From NCBI RefSeq assembly GCF_021532625.1, contig NZ_JAKGAR010000004.1, positions 248,001-312,000 on the forward strand: DNA of 64,000 nucleotides, given 5' to 3'. Shown here in pieces: positions 54,610 to 63,015 of the stretch. Positions within the stretch are counted from its first letter, which is position 1; each line of letters begins with the position of its first letter. The position numbers and the translations under genes were made by a program. The notes below the pieces were generated by a model that saw only the letters and a program-made list of their open reading frames with translations, made no database searches and had not been told where the DNA came from. Origin of the DNA: Octadecabacter algicola. Its GTDB lineage: Bacteria > Pseudomonadota > Alphaproteobacteria > Rhodobacterales > Rhodobacteraceae.

Positions 54610-55998
54610 ATGTCAGCTTACGACGTCATCATCATCGGCTCCGGCCCCGGCGGCTATGTCTGCGCAATCCGCTGCGCGCAATTGGGCCTAAAAACGGCCA
54701 TCGTGGAAGGGCGCGAGACGCTGGGCGGAACCTGCCTTAACGTTGGTTGCATTCCATCCAAAGCGTTGCTGCATGCCACCCATATGTTGCACGAAGCCGA
54801 ACATAATTTCGCGACAATGGGCCTCAAGGGCAAAACCCAATCTGTCGATTGGAAGCAAATGCAGGCCTATAAAGACGACGTTATCGGCCAAAACACCAAG
54901 GGCGTTGAGTTCTTGATGAAAAAGAACAAAGTCGATTGGTTGAAAGGCTGGGGGTCCATCCCTGAAGCTGGCAAAGTAAAGGTCGGCGACGACGTGCACG
55001 AAGCCAAGAAAATCATCATCGCATCTGGTTCTGAGGCATCATCGCTTCCGGGTGTGGAGATTGATGAGAAGACTGTTGTGTCTTCAACAGGTGCGCTTGA
55101 GCTTGGCAAGATCCCGAAGAAGCTTGTGGTCATCGGCGCGGGCGTGATCGGACTTGAGCTCGGCTCAGTCTACAGCCGCCTTGGTGCAGACGTGACCGTA
55201 ATCGAGTTTCTCGACTCGGTCACACCTGGCATGGACGGCGAAATCCAACGTCAGTTCCAGAAGATGCTAGGCAAACAGGGAATGACATTTGTCATGGGGG
55301 CCGCTGTTCAAGGTGTTGAAACCAAGAACAACAAGGCCACCGTTAGCTACAAACTGCGCAAGGACGACAGCGAGGCGACAATCGATGCTGATACGGTTCT
55401 GGTTGCAACTGGCCGCCGTCCTTATGTGGACGGTTTGGGTTTGGATGCCTTGGGTATTGAGATGTCCGAGCGTGGTCAGATCAAGACGGATGGAAACTAC
55501 AAGACCAACGTAGACGGCATCTACGCGATTGGTGACTGCATCGCGGGACCAATGCTCGCCCATAAGGCCGAAGACGAAGGCATGGCCTGTGCCGAAGGTC
55601 TTGCTGGCCAGCAACCACATGTAAACTACGATGTGATCCCTGGAGTGATCTATACACACCCTGAGGTCGCCAATGTTGGTGCCACCGAAGAGGCCCTGAA
55701 AGAAGCTGGGCGAGACTATAAGGTCGGCAAATTCAGCTTTATGGGCAATGGCCGCGCCAAGGCCAACTTTGCAGGCGACGGGTTCGTTAAGATCCTTGCC
55801 GACAAAGCGACTGATCGCATTCTGGGTGCGCATATCATTGGTCCGATGGCCGGTGATCTGATCCATGAAATCTGTGTCGCGATGGAATTCGGCGCGGCGG
55901 CAGAAGATCTGGCGCGCACTTGCCACGCCCACCCAACTTATTCTGAGGCCGTGCGCGAAGCAGCTCTTGCCTGTGGCGACGGCGCGATTCACTCCTAA
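54610..55998 (+). CDS. lpd: Dihydrolipoyl dehydrogenase (E3)
   Basis: 462 residues. It re-oxidises dihydrolipoyl groups of E2 with FAD and NAD. FAD loop [20 protein letters not shown], redox disulfide [17 protein letters not shown] near residue 45, NAD loop [19 protein letters not shown] near 178, and the catalytic His-Glu [13 protein letters not shown] near 441. Placed with sucAB it serves OGDH, perhaps PDH too. Confidence 0.97.
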   Translation: MSAYDVIIIGSGPGGYVCAIRCAQLGLKTAIVEGRETLGGTCLNVGCIPSKALLHATHMLHEAEHNFATMGLKGKTQSVDWKQMQAYKDDVIGQNTKGVEFLMKKNKVDWLKGWGSIPEAGKVKVGDDVHEAKKIIIASGSEASSLPGVEIDEKTVVSSTGALELGKIPKKLVVIGAGVIGLELGSVYSRLGADVTVIEFLDSVTPGMDGEIQRQFQKMLGKQGMTFVMGAAVQGVETKNNKATVSYKLRKDDSEATIDADTVLVATGRRPYVDGLGLDALGIEMSERGQIKTDGNYKTNVDGIYAIGDCIAGPMLAHKAEDEGMACAEGLAGQQPHVNYDVIPGVIYTHPEVANVGATEEALKEAGRDYKVGKFSFMGNGRAKANFAGDGFVKILADKATDRILGAHIIGPMAGDLIHEICVAMEFGAAAEDLARTCHAHPTYSEAVREAALACGDGAIHS

Positions 55999-56025
55999 AA
56001 ACTTGATCTTTGGTTAACCAAAACG

Positions 56026-56054
56026 ACGGGCGGCGCCAGAAATGGCCCGCCCGT
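56026..56054 (+). terminator. Hairpin terminator of the suc-lpd operon
   Basis: ACGGGCGG (56026-56033) pairs with CCGCCCGT (56047-56054) with an inner GCC/GGC, one bulged C and loop AGAAAT. Only a weak T content follows. A 14-bp palindrome TTTGGTTAACCAAA (56010-56023) lies just before it. Confidence 0.55.
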
Positions 56055-56128
56055 TGCCAATTCTATGCCTTATACTTGCCTAAACTAGCTGACAACTTAG
56101 TATCCTAGTCACGTAAAAGGTGTTTCAA

Positions 56129-56704
56129 ATGCTAAAGACAATTTCAACGATTGCCCTGACGGTTAGTCTTTGCTGTGTTGCTGCACCAAGTTGGGCTGCA
56201 GACGGTTTTGTTGCCGCCATCCAGAACAACATCTGGTTGGTAGCAGGTGCTTTGGGTCTTTTGATCTGCGTGATTGTACTTAAGAATCTGATAGGCCGTC
56301 GCACTGAAAAAGCACCCGATGCCTTAGCTATCCATTCGCTTGTGGCGATGTCTCAGGTTGCAATTGCCGACGGCCGCATCGACGACGCCGAAGTACGTCA
56401 AATCGCCCAAATCCTGACTCGCTTGACCGGAACGTCATATGGTCCCGACCAAGTCATGGAGATGTTGCAGCGCCTAAATCCATCAGCAGCTGACCTAGAG
56501 CAAGTCGGCCAGGACCTGTCGCTAAAGGATCGTGAAATTGTCCTGGAAGCCGCTTTGAATATTGCTGTAGCAGATGGTGAAATCCATGCGAATGAGTATG
56601 CTGTTGTGTCTGAATTGGCTCAACGGATGCGCATCGGAGCCGACCAGTTCCGCAGCGCAATGGCCCGTATTTCAGCACACCTCCAGACCGTTCAGCCGAT
56701 CTAA
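56129..56704 (+). CDS. TerB-domain membrane protein
   Basis: 191 residues from ATG 56129 (AAAGG eight bases upstream; a GTG at 56120 is in frame). A signal-like segment (ISTIALTVSLCCVAAPSWAA), then a membrane segment (IWLVAGALGLLICVIVL), and a cytoplasmic TerB-like all-helical domain with the acidic metal-binding words QVAIADGRIDDAEVRQIAQI and NIAVADGEIHANEYAVVSEL. Function unknown; TerB is linked to metal or stress responses. Convergent with gntR. Confidence 0.78.
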   Translation: MLKTISTIALTVSLCCVAAPSWAADGFVAAIQNNIWLVAGALGLLICVIVLKNLIGRRTEKAPDALAIHSLVAMSQVAIADGRIDDAEVRQIAQILTRLTGTSYGPDQVMEMLQRLNPSAADLEQVGQDLSLKDREIVLEAALNIAVADGEIHANEYAVVSELAQRMRIGADQFRSAMARISAHLQTVQPI

Positions 56705-56710
56705 ACAGCC

Positions 56711-57361
56711 CTAAACTTTTAGCATCCGCAATCCTTGGGTGGCATCCGAGCGAACGGCGAGTTTAAGGCTCGCCTCATCGCCCGCTTTGAGTGCCGCCAA
56801 AATCAATTTATGGTTCCGCGGTGTTTCTGTGCGTTTCAGTCGACCGTAGAGCTTTGACATCGTTGGGCCAAGTTGCAGCCAAACTGTCTCGGCCAGTGCC
56901 AACATCGCAGGTGCTTGGGCCCGTAGATAAAGCGTGCGGTGAAATTCTAGATTGCGACGGATATATGCAGGGGCGTCTTGTCGCGCGATGACAGGGGCAA
57001 TCCGATCGTTGATTTCTTCTAGACGTTCTATCAGCGCCATATGTGCACGCGGCAGAGCCCGCGCTGCCAATTCCGGCTCGAGCAAAGCACGCAATGCAGC
57101 AAGCTCTTCGATTCTTTCATTTGATAGTTCTGGTGTCGCCACGCGCCCCGATGAGGACAATGACAACGCGCCCTCGGCGACCAATCGGCGGACGGCCTCG
57201 CGAGCGGGCGTCATGGAGACGCCGAACTCCTTCCCGATTCCACGCAGGGTCAACGCGTGACCTGGATGGATTTCCCCATGCAAAATACGCCCGCGAAGCG
57301 TTCGGTATACATGGTCATGAGCCGCGCCTGTAGGACCAGATGATTTGGATTGGATCAACAT
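56711..57361 (-). CDS. GntR/FCD-family transcriptional regulator, candidate TCA-cycle regulator
   Basis: 216 residues. An N-terminal winged HTH (RTLRGRILHGEIHPGHALTL, GIGKEFGVSMTPAREAVRRL) and an all-helical FCD effector domain (ALRALLEPELAARALPRAH, RRNLEFHRTLYLRA) with His residues placed as metal or carboxylate ligands. A perfect 16-bp palindrome lies 6-21 bases before the start codon, matching paired sites before sdhC and sucC. So it likely represses itself and acts on these operons. From memory, Rhodobacter sphaeroides AkgR is a GntR regulator of TCA genes and may be the orthologue; unverified. Confidence 0.88.
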   Translation of the reverse strand: MLIQSKSSGPTGAAHDHVYRTLRGRILHGEIHPGHALTLRGIGKEFGVSMTPAREAVRRLVAEGALSLSSSGRVATPELSNERIEELAALRALLEPELAARALPRAHMALIERLEEINDRIAPVIARQDAPAYIRRNLEFHRTLYLRAQAPAMLALAETVWLQLGPTMSKLYGRLKRTETPRNHKLILAALKAGDEASLKLAVRSDATQGLRMLKV

Positions 57362-57366
57362 GAGCC

Positions 57367-57382
57367 TTTTGTGATCACAAAA
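57367..57382 (-). promoter_or_regulatory. Operator palindrome at the gntR start
   Basis: TTTTGTGATCACAAAA is a perfect 16-bp palindrome. Its edge overlaps the AAAAGG ribosome site, so it lies just inside the transcript or over the start point. It shares TGTGATCACA with the sdhC and sucC sites. No second copy is found 21 bp away. Confidence 0.7.
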
Positions 57383-57392
57383 TCACCCCACG

Positions 57393-58082
57393 TCAATCGA
57401 AACGGACGCGATGAAGTGCGCCACCGTGGCGACGCAACCAAGCGCGGCAGGCTTTGTGATCGGGAAAGAGGCGGTCAACGACCCCCCAGAACCGATCCGA
57501 GTGGTCCATGTGCTGCAAATGCGCAACCTCATGGGCAGCCACGTAATTCAACACTTGCGGGGGGGCCATAATAAGACGCCAAGAATACATTAGATCACCA
57601 GCCGAAGAACATGATCCCCATCGCGACCGCGTATCCCGCAAGGAAATCCGCCCATAGGGCCTGCCCAAAGCGTCGGCGTATCGATCCGACGCTTCGGCCA
57701 AAGCATCACGCGCGCGTAACTTTAAAAATGCAGCCACTCGCTTGCCCGCCATTTCCGGCGAATCTGGGAGCACCAATGTGCCATCTGACAATTTGGCGCG
57801 TTTCACATCCCCAGCGATCAATGGCAGCTCTTGCCCAAGATATGGGACCGTCCCGCCAATCTGGATAAGCTGTTCCGGTTCAATTGCATCCAAATGTTTA
57901 CGCAGCCAATCTTCGCGTTCGCGTAGAAATGCCATGCCTTCGCGTTCAGGTACTCGATTGGGCAAAGTTAGCGTCGCTCGGCCGTCCAACCGCGAAATAC
58001 GCAACGATAACCGGCGTGCCCGCGCAGAACGGCGCAAAACCACTTCAACTGGGGGGTTGCCATCAAGGATTAGAACACTCAT
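57393..58082 (-). CDS. YgjP-like M48-family metallopeptidase (DUF45)
   Basis: 229 residues from ATG 58082. The zinc motif HExxH is in AAHEVAHLQHMDHSDRFW near residue 185, with a third His downstream, and PYGRISLRDTRSRWGSCSS precedes it, the usual YgjP/WLM signature. The N-terminal part (VEVVLRRSARARRLSLRISR) is typical too. Cytoplasmic; target unknown. 31 bp upstream of gntR on the same strand, so it might be read together with it. Confidence 0.88.
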   Translation of the reverse strand: MSVLILDGNPPVEVVLRRSARARRLSLRISRLDGRATLTLPNRVPEREGMAFLREREDWLRKHLDAIEPEQLIQIGGTVPYLGQELPLIAGDVKRAKLSDGTLVLPDSPEMAGKRVAAFLKLRARDALAEASDRYADALGRPYGRISLRDTRSRWGSCSSAGDLMYSWRLIMAPPQVLNYVAAHEVAHLQHMDHSDRFWGVVDRLFPDHKACRAWLRRHGGALHRVRFD

Positions 58083-58197
58083 GTGTGCCTTTCGCGCAAT
58101 GCTACACCAATTGTCTTTGACACGCCTTAGGGGGTATGGCAATTGACCCCGATCCAGCAAGTGAGACTCACTGCTGCTAGTTTAGAAGGATGAATAG

Positions 58198-58521
58198 ATG
58201 CCAAAGGAAGAGTGGGGCACAAAGCGCCTCTGCCCAACCACCGGAAAGCGGTTCTATGACTTGAACGCCTCCCCAATCATCAGCCCGTACACGGGCGAAG
58301 AAGTTGTGGTTGAGACCGGCAAGACCCGCACCATGCAAGCGGATGCTGCTGATGCACAGAACAAAGCCAAAGCTGATGAGGCTGAGGATGACGATCTCGT
58401 GCTTGACGATGATGATGCGGATGCGGATCTCGGCGACGACGTTCTGGATGACGACGATGACGACGCAGATGTGTCGCTCGACGAAATCGCTGACGTTGCA
58501 GCACCCGACGACGATTCCTAA
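58198..58521 (+). CDS. TIGR02300-family acidic protein (FYDLN motif)
   Basis: 107 residues. The N-terminal domain KEEWGTKRLCPTTGKRFYDL (FYDLN) is followed by an extremely acidic C-terminal half with long Asp runs. TIGR02300 proteins occur in nearly all alphaproteobacteria and have no known function. A hairpin (GGGCGAGA at 58537-58544 with TCTCGCCC at 58556-58563) lies 16 bp after the stop, and tRNA-Ala follows. Confidence 0.9.
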   Translation: MPKEEWGTKRLCPTTGKRFYDLNASPIISPYTGEEVVVETGKTRTMQADAADAQNKAKADEAEDDDLVLDDDDADADLGDDVLDDDDDDADVSLDEIADVAAPDDDS

Positions 58522-58536
58522 GATTTCGGGTTTTCA

Positions 58537-58563
58537 GGGCGAGAATCCCTCTTGATCTCGCCC
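58537..58563 (+). terminator. Hairpin after the TIGR02300 gene
   Basis: GGGCGAGA and TCTCGCCC form a perfect eight-pair stem with an eleven-base loop. No T run follows, so termination here is uncertain. Confidence 0.45.
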
Positions 58564-58666
58564 GCCCTGCTGCGTAAGCAGCAAAAACGAAAGATGCGGC
58601 GTTAGCTGTATCCGTTACGACCGCTGCCGCCAACAGCCTTTGACCCGTCGTAACACCCTTTGGTAA

Positions 58667-58742
58667 GGGGCATTAGCTCAGCTGGGAGAGCGCCTGCATG
58701 GCATGCAGGAGGTCAGCGGTTCGATCCCGCTATGCTCCACCA
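58667..58742 (+). tRNA. tRNA-Ala(GGC), reads GCC codons
   Basis: 76 bases with an encoded CCA. The acceptor stem GGGGCAT/ATGCTCC pairs fully with the G3-U70 wobble that identifies alanine tRNA. D arm AGCTCAGCTGGGAGAGC, anticodon arm CCTGC-ATGGCAT-GCAGG with anticodon GGC, and T arm GCGGTTCGATCCCGC. No intron. No anticodon-stem mismatches. Confidence 0.97.
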
Positions 58743-58809
58743 ATCAACCTTTGACACCAAAGAAGCGCCGCGCGGACGTCAAAAGAAGTTGCACCCCAAA
58801 TTTTATTTT

Positions 58810-59427
58810 TTAATAGAACGAGCTTGGATTAAGAAAAGCGCGGGCCTTTGATGTCGCCGGTCTGTTCCTGACCCGCTGGAGCCAGCCGGAAAGGTTCTCA
58901 GCGCCTTCAAGTGATAGTCCAAGGTGGTCGTGTATATTCAGCCATGGGAAAAGCGCGATATCAGCAATGGTGTAGGTTTCACCGCAAAAATACTGCTTAT
59001 CGGTCAATTGATTGTTGAGATAAGCAATCGAGCGATTAGCGATCTCCCGATGCCGAGCCAAAGCAGCTGGATTTGGTTTTTCTGCAAATCCAGACCAATG
59101 CTCGATCTGCCCGAAATGCGGCCCTTGGGTGGACGCTTGATAAAAGAGCCAAGCGAGCAACTCATCATACCTATTCGGATCGTCCACTAGGCCCCAACTG
59201 GTTTTCTTGGCCAAGCTAAAAAGAATAGAATTGGATTCGCTTTGGTGGAGTGTTCCGTCACTTAGTACAGGGACCTGTCCAGCAGGATTCACGGCGCGGA
59301 AGTCTGGATGATGTTGTTCACCTGTTCGAATGTTCACTGGTATGAATTCGAACTCCTCGTTCGTTTCCTGAAGCAACATTACAACCTTCAAGGTATTGAT
59401 GGTGTTGAAACCGTACAGCTTCATCAT
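58810..59427 (-). CDS. Glutathione S-transferase family protein (YghU/Ure2p-like N-domain)
   Basis: 205 residues, ATG 59427 (or the next ATG) after GGAGAG. The thioredoxin-like N-domain is LYGFNTINTLKVVMLLQETN with the GSH-binding cis-Pro and Ser-type motif in NPAGQVPVLSDGTLHQSES, and the helical C-domain has YFCGETYTIADIALFPWL. Length is normal for GSTs. Substrate unknown. It is the last gene of the peptide-transporter run, 4 bp after the ATPase. Confidence 0.88.
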   Translation of the reverse strand: MMKLYGFNTINTLKVVMLLQETNEEFEFIPVNIRTGEQHHPDFRAVNPAGQVPVLSDGTLHQSESNSILFSLAKKTSWGLVDDPNRYDELLAWLFYQASTQGPHFGQIEHWSGFAEKPNPAALARHREIANRSIAYLNNQLTDKQYFCGETYTIADIALFPWLNIHDHLGLSLEGAENLSGWLQRVRNRPATSKARAFLNPSSFY

Positions 59428-59431
59428 GGGC

Positions 59432-61114
59432 TTAACTCTCCCAAGATGACGGCATCACGGGCGTAAGCTCCAGCAGCGTTTTCGTATACTCAGCCTTTGG
59501 CGCGGTATAAACCGTGTGTGTCTCACCCACCTCTTCGATCTTGCCATTACGCAGGACAGCGGTTTCATCCGCCATTTGGCGCACGACGGCGAGGTTATGG
59601 CTGATGAAGAGGATCGTTAGGCCAAACTTACTTTGCAGGTCCTTTAGAAGGTTCAGGATTTCCGCCTGAATGGAGACGTCCAACGCTGATGTCGGTTCAT
59701 CGCAAATCAGAAACCGCGGACGAGCTAGTAAGGCGCGCGCAACGGCAATCCGTTGGCGTTGGCCACCCGAAAACTGGTGCGGAAATTTCGTTATTGCGTC
59801 CGGCTGCATCCCGACAAGCGACAGCATGGACGCCGCCAGTTTTTCACGTTCCTTGGCGTCTTTCACAAAGCCATAGAACCACAAGGGTTCCGCAAGAATA
59901 TCCCCAATGCGATGACGGGAATTCAGGCTGGAGTATGGATCTTGGAAGACCATTTGAACCAACTGGCGCGATGGGTGGTGCCGGTTGCGCGACTTTCCGA
60001 AAGGCAGCTCGGTGTCGCCTAACATCATTGTGCCGCTGTTGGGTGACACCAATCCGGTAATCGCCTTGGCCAGCGTTGATTTTCCCGACCCGCTTTCGCC
60101 GACCAGCCCCATGATTGATCCGGGTTTGATCTTTAGCGTGACGTTATCAAGCGCAACATGGGGCGGCGGTTTGTGGAAAAACGATGTGCGCGGTCCTAAA
60201 AACTGCACTGTTAGGTTCTCCAACGACAACCCCGTGCGCTCGTGTTGGTCACCCTCTAGGAGCCAGTTTTCGGCGACGTCCCCTTGGGTCGGTAGCGCCC
60301 CATCGGTATCAGGCACGCGAAAGCGGTCTAGCTTGCGATCTAGCGGCGGGACAGCATCCATAAGGGCCTTGGTGTAGGGATGTTCGGGCGCGCCCAGAAC
60401 CTGCGCGGTATCGCCGGATTCCATCACGCGTCCCTTACGCATTACCGTCACACGGTCGGCCACTTGTGCAATCACGCCTATATCGTGGGTGATCAGCATG
60501 AATGCGATCTGGCGTTCTTTTGCCAGCCGTTGGATCAGGTCAAGAACCTGCGATTGAACTGCCACGTCCAGTGCCGTTGTGGGTTCATCCGCGATGATCA
60601 ATTCTGGATCGGTGCTGATGGCCAGTGCGATGACCACCCGCTGACGCATTCCGCCAGAAAACTGATGCGGATAGGCTTTTATCCGTTGGGCCGCATTCTT
60701 GATCCCGATCTCTTCCAGTAGATCAACAGCCCGTTTGCGTGCCGCACTTTCGCTGACATCCGAATGGGCCTGAATGGTTTCAATCAACTGATCCTCGATG
60801 GTCATCAAAGGATTTAGGCTGGTTTGTGGATCTTGAAAGATCATCGAAATCCGGTCGCCGCGCACCTTATGGGCTTGCACGGGCGTGAGACTGCGCAGGT
60901 CCGTATCACCCAGTGTCAGGGTGCCGTGCGCTACATAGCCTGGTGCCTGCAACAACCCGATGACAGCCGCACCAACTGTGGATTTTCCCGCACCACTTTC
61001 CCCGACCAGCCCGTGAATTTCACCCGGCTTTATGCTCATGTCCACGTCTTCGATGGCGGTAAAATCGCCAAAGCGGGATGGAAACTTTACGGACAGGTCC
61101 TTGATCGTCAGCAT
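59432..61114 (-). CDS. Dipeptide/oligopeptide ABC transporter, fused DppD-DppF ATPase
   Basis: 560 residues with two complete ATPase domains. NBD1: Walker A GESGAGKSTVG near residue 38, signature QFSGGMRQRVVIAL, Walker B LIIADEPTTALD. NBD2: Walker A GESGSGKSTLAKA near 340, signature QFSGGQRQRIAVARAL, Walker B FLICDEPTSALD. NBD1 carries Walker and signature motifs in full, so both halves should hydrolyse ATP. The gene follows the DppC-like permease with no gap. Confidence 0.95.
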   Translation of the reverse strand: MLTIKDLSVKFPSRFGDFTAIEDVDMSIKPGEIHGLVGESGAGKSTVGAAVIGLLQAPGYVAHGTLTLGDTDLRSLTPVQAHKVRGDRISMIFQDPQTSLNPLMTIEDQLIETIQAHSDVSESAARKRAVDLLEEIGIKNAAQRIKAYPHQFSGGMRQRVVIALAISTDPELIIADEPTTALDVAVQSQVLDLIQRLAKERQIAFMLITHDIGVIAQVADRVTVMRKGRVMESGDTAQVLGAPEHPYTKALMDAVPPLDRKLDRFRVPDTDGALPTQGDVAENWLLEGDQHERTGLSLENLTVQFLGPRTSFFHKPPPHVALDNVTLKIKPGSIMGLVGESGSGKSTLAKAITGLVSPNSGTMMLGDTELPFGKSRNRHHPSRQLVQMVFQDPYSSLNSRHRIGDILAEPLWFYGFVKDAKEREKLAASMLSLVGMQPDAITKFPHQFSGGQRQRIAVARALLARPRFLICDEPTSALDVSIQAEILNLLKDLQSKFGLTILFISHNLAVVRQMADETAVLRNGKIEEVGETHTVYTAPKAEYTKTLLELTPVMPSSWES

Positions 61115-62020
61115 CTAGCGCAACCTCGGATTAAAGATATCGCGCAGGAAATCGCCAAGGACGTTAATCGACACCACTAATGCCACAAGGAACAGCGTGG
61201 GAATCCACAAAATCCACCATTCGCCGGACAGCAGGAATTGCATGCCGATACGGATAAGCGTGCCAAGGCTGGGGCTGTCGGCGGGTAAGCCGATGCCGAG
61301 GAAAGACAGCGTTGCTTCAAGCAGAATGGCCGAAGCAAGATCAACCGTAAGGATCACGAGTAGCGGACCAAGGATATTGGGCAAGATATGCACAAACATC
61401 ACCCGCATTGGGCGCTGCCCCATCATAATCGCGGCCTGCACATATTCTTTGTTCATCTGCACAAAAGTGGAGGCGCGGGCTGTTCGGGCAAAATTCACCC
61501 ATAGCGACAATGCGATGGCCAAGGTTAGCACGGCGACCCGTAAATCTTGTTGAATGGCGGCGGGCAAAATGCCTCGTGCGATACCATCAATCAGCAAGGC
61601 GGTCAGGATAGCGGGCAAGGCCAACTGCACATCGGCAATGCGCATAACGATCGCATCAAAGCGGCCGCCATAGTATCCTGCGGCAAGGCCAAGACCCACA
61701 CCAATGACGGCTGCAATGGTCAGGGCCGAAATGCCAATGACCAACGACAATCGCGCGCCATACAATATGGACGAAATCATATCGCGGCCCTGATCGTCCG
61801 TTCCCAAAAGAAATTTGGGGTTCGCTCCATCTTCCCACGCAGGCGGAAGAAGCCCATCAAATAGGCTGAACGATGCAAGATCATAAGGGTTCACCAGCGC
61901 AATCCACGGCGCAAACAAAGCGCCCAAAAAGATCAGCGCAGCCACAAAGGTCGCGATGATTGCTGCAGGGGAATGCACAAACAGCCAAAGCCCTTCGTAT
62001 TTTTTAAGAAAGGCTATCAT
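61115..62020 (-). CDS. Peptide ABC transporter permease, DppC type
   Basis: 301 residues with six membrane segments. The N-terminal KYEGLWLFVHSPAAIIATFV and the family GTDDQGRDMISSILYGARLS near residue 73 mark the DppC/OppC class. The coupling EAA loop is YVQAAIMMGQRPMRVMFVHI near 195. Its start overlaps the DppB stop (ATGA). Confidence 0.94.
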   Translation of the reverse strand: MIAFLKKYEGLWLFVHSPAAIIATFVAALIFLGALFAPWIALVNPYDLASFSLFDGLLPPAWEDGANPKFLLGTDDQGRDMISSILYGARLSLVIGISALTIAAVIGVGLGLAAGYYGGRFDAIVMRIADVQLALPAILTALLIDGIARGILPAAIQQDLRVAVLTLAIALSLWVNFARTARASTFVQMNKEYVQAAIMMGQRPMRVMFVHILPNILGPLLVILTVDLASAILLEATLSFLGIGLPADSPSLGTLIRIGMQFLLSGEWWILWIPTLFLVALVVSINVLGDFLRDIFNPRLR

Positions 62021-62991
62021 GACACGTCACTTATTCGTAGGCGCGGATCGATGGCGACGTAAAGCAGGTCAACAACAAGGTTCACCAATACAAAGAAGAA
62101 TGCGATCACCACGAGGTAAACGCCCATCACAGGGATATCCACAAAGCGGATCGACTCTAGGAACAACAGCCCCATACCAGGCCATTGGAACACGCTTTCT
62201 GTCACGATCGAAAAGGCAATGACCCCACCAAATTGAAGGCCGATAATCGTGATGACGGGCACCATGGTATTGGCCAGCGCATGTCTATAATGGAGCCGCC
62301 GCATAGGCACGCCGCGTGCCATGGCAAAGCGGATGTAGTCAGATCGCATGACCTCCATCATTTCGGCGCGTACAAGACGCATCGTCAGGGTCAATTGGTA
62401 AACGCCAAGGGTGATCGCAGGCAGCAACAGTGCGCGCCACCCGTCGATGGTGAAGAGCGAGCTTTCCCAGCTGCCGATTTGAACCGTGCCGCCTCGTCCA
62501 AAGGTCGGAAGCCAGCCCAGTTGCACACCGAAGATAAATATCAACATGATCCCAATCACAAAGGTCGGGATCGATACGCCCACTAGGGTCGTCATTAATA
62601 TGGCCTGTGTCAGCGCCCCACGAGGTCTTAGCGCCGTATAAACCCCTGCTGGCACCCCGACGAGCAACGAGATGATCAACGCCACCACACCGAGCTCTAA
62701 GGTCGCAGGAATACGGCTGGCAATCATATCAGCGACGGGTTGGCGCGTACGATAAGAGTACCCGAAGTCGCCTTTAAACATATCGCCCGTAAAGCGCACG
62801 AATTGATAAACGAAAGGATCGTTCAATCCCAAGTCTTCGCGTAGACGTTCCTGATCTGCGACCGAAGTTTCCACCCCCGTCATCTGGCTGACCGGATCGC
62901 CGACGAACCGGAACAACGAAAACGCCAAAAAGGCGACGGCCAGCATCACAAATACGGATTGGATCATCCGTTTGAGGATAAAATAAACCAT
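62017..62991 (-). CDS. Peptide ABC transporter permease, DppB type
   Basis: 324 residues. The N-terminal segment LKRMIQSVFVMLAVAFLAFS and GDPVSQMTGVETSVADQERL are typical of DppB/OppB, followed by RTRQPVADMIASRIPATLEL near residue 80. The EAA loop is YIRFAMARGVPMRRLHYRHA near 220. 24 bp after the binding-protein gene. Confidence 0.94.
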   Translation of the reverse strand: MVYFILKRMIQSVFVMLAVAFLAFSLFRFVGDPVSQMTGVETSVADQERLREDLGLNDPFVYQFVRFTGDMFKGDFGYSYRTRQPVADMIASRIPATLELGVVALIISLLVGVPAGVYTALRPRGALTQAILMTTLVGVSIPTFVIGIMLIFIFGVQLGWLPTFGRGGTVQIGSWESSLFTIDGWRALLLPAITLGVYQLTLTMRLVRAEMMEVMRSDYIRFAMARGVPMRRLHYRHALANTMVPVITIIGLQFGGVIAFSIVTESVFQWPGMGLLFLESIRFVDIPVMGVYLVVIAFFFVLVNLVVDLLYVAIDPRLRISDVS

Positions 62992-63015
62992 CGCCTTCTC
63001 TGTTCTATGCTTCGA

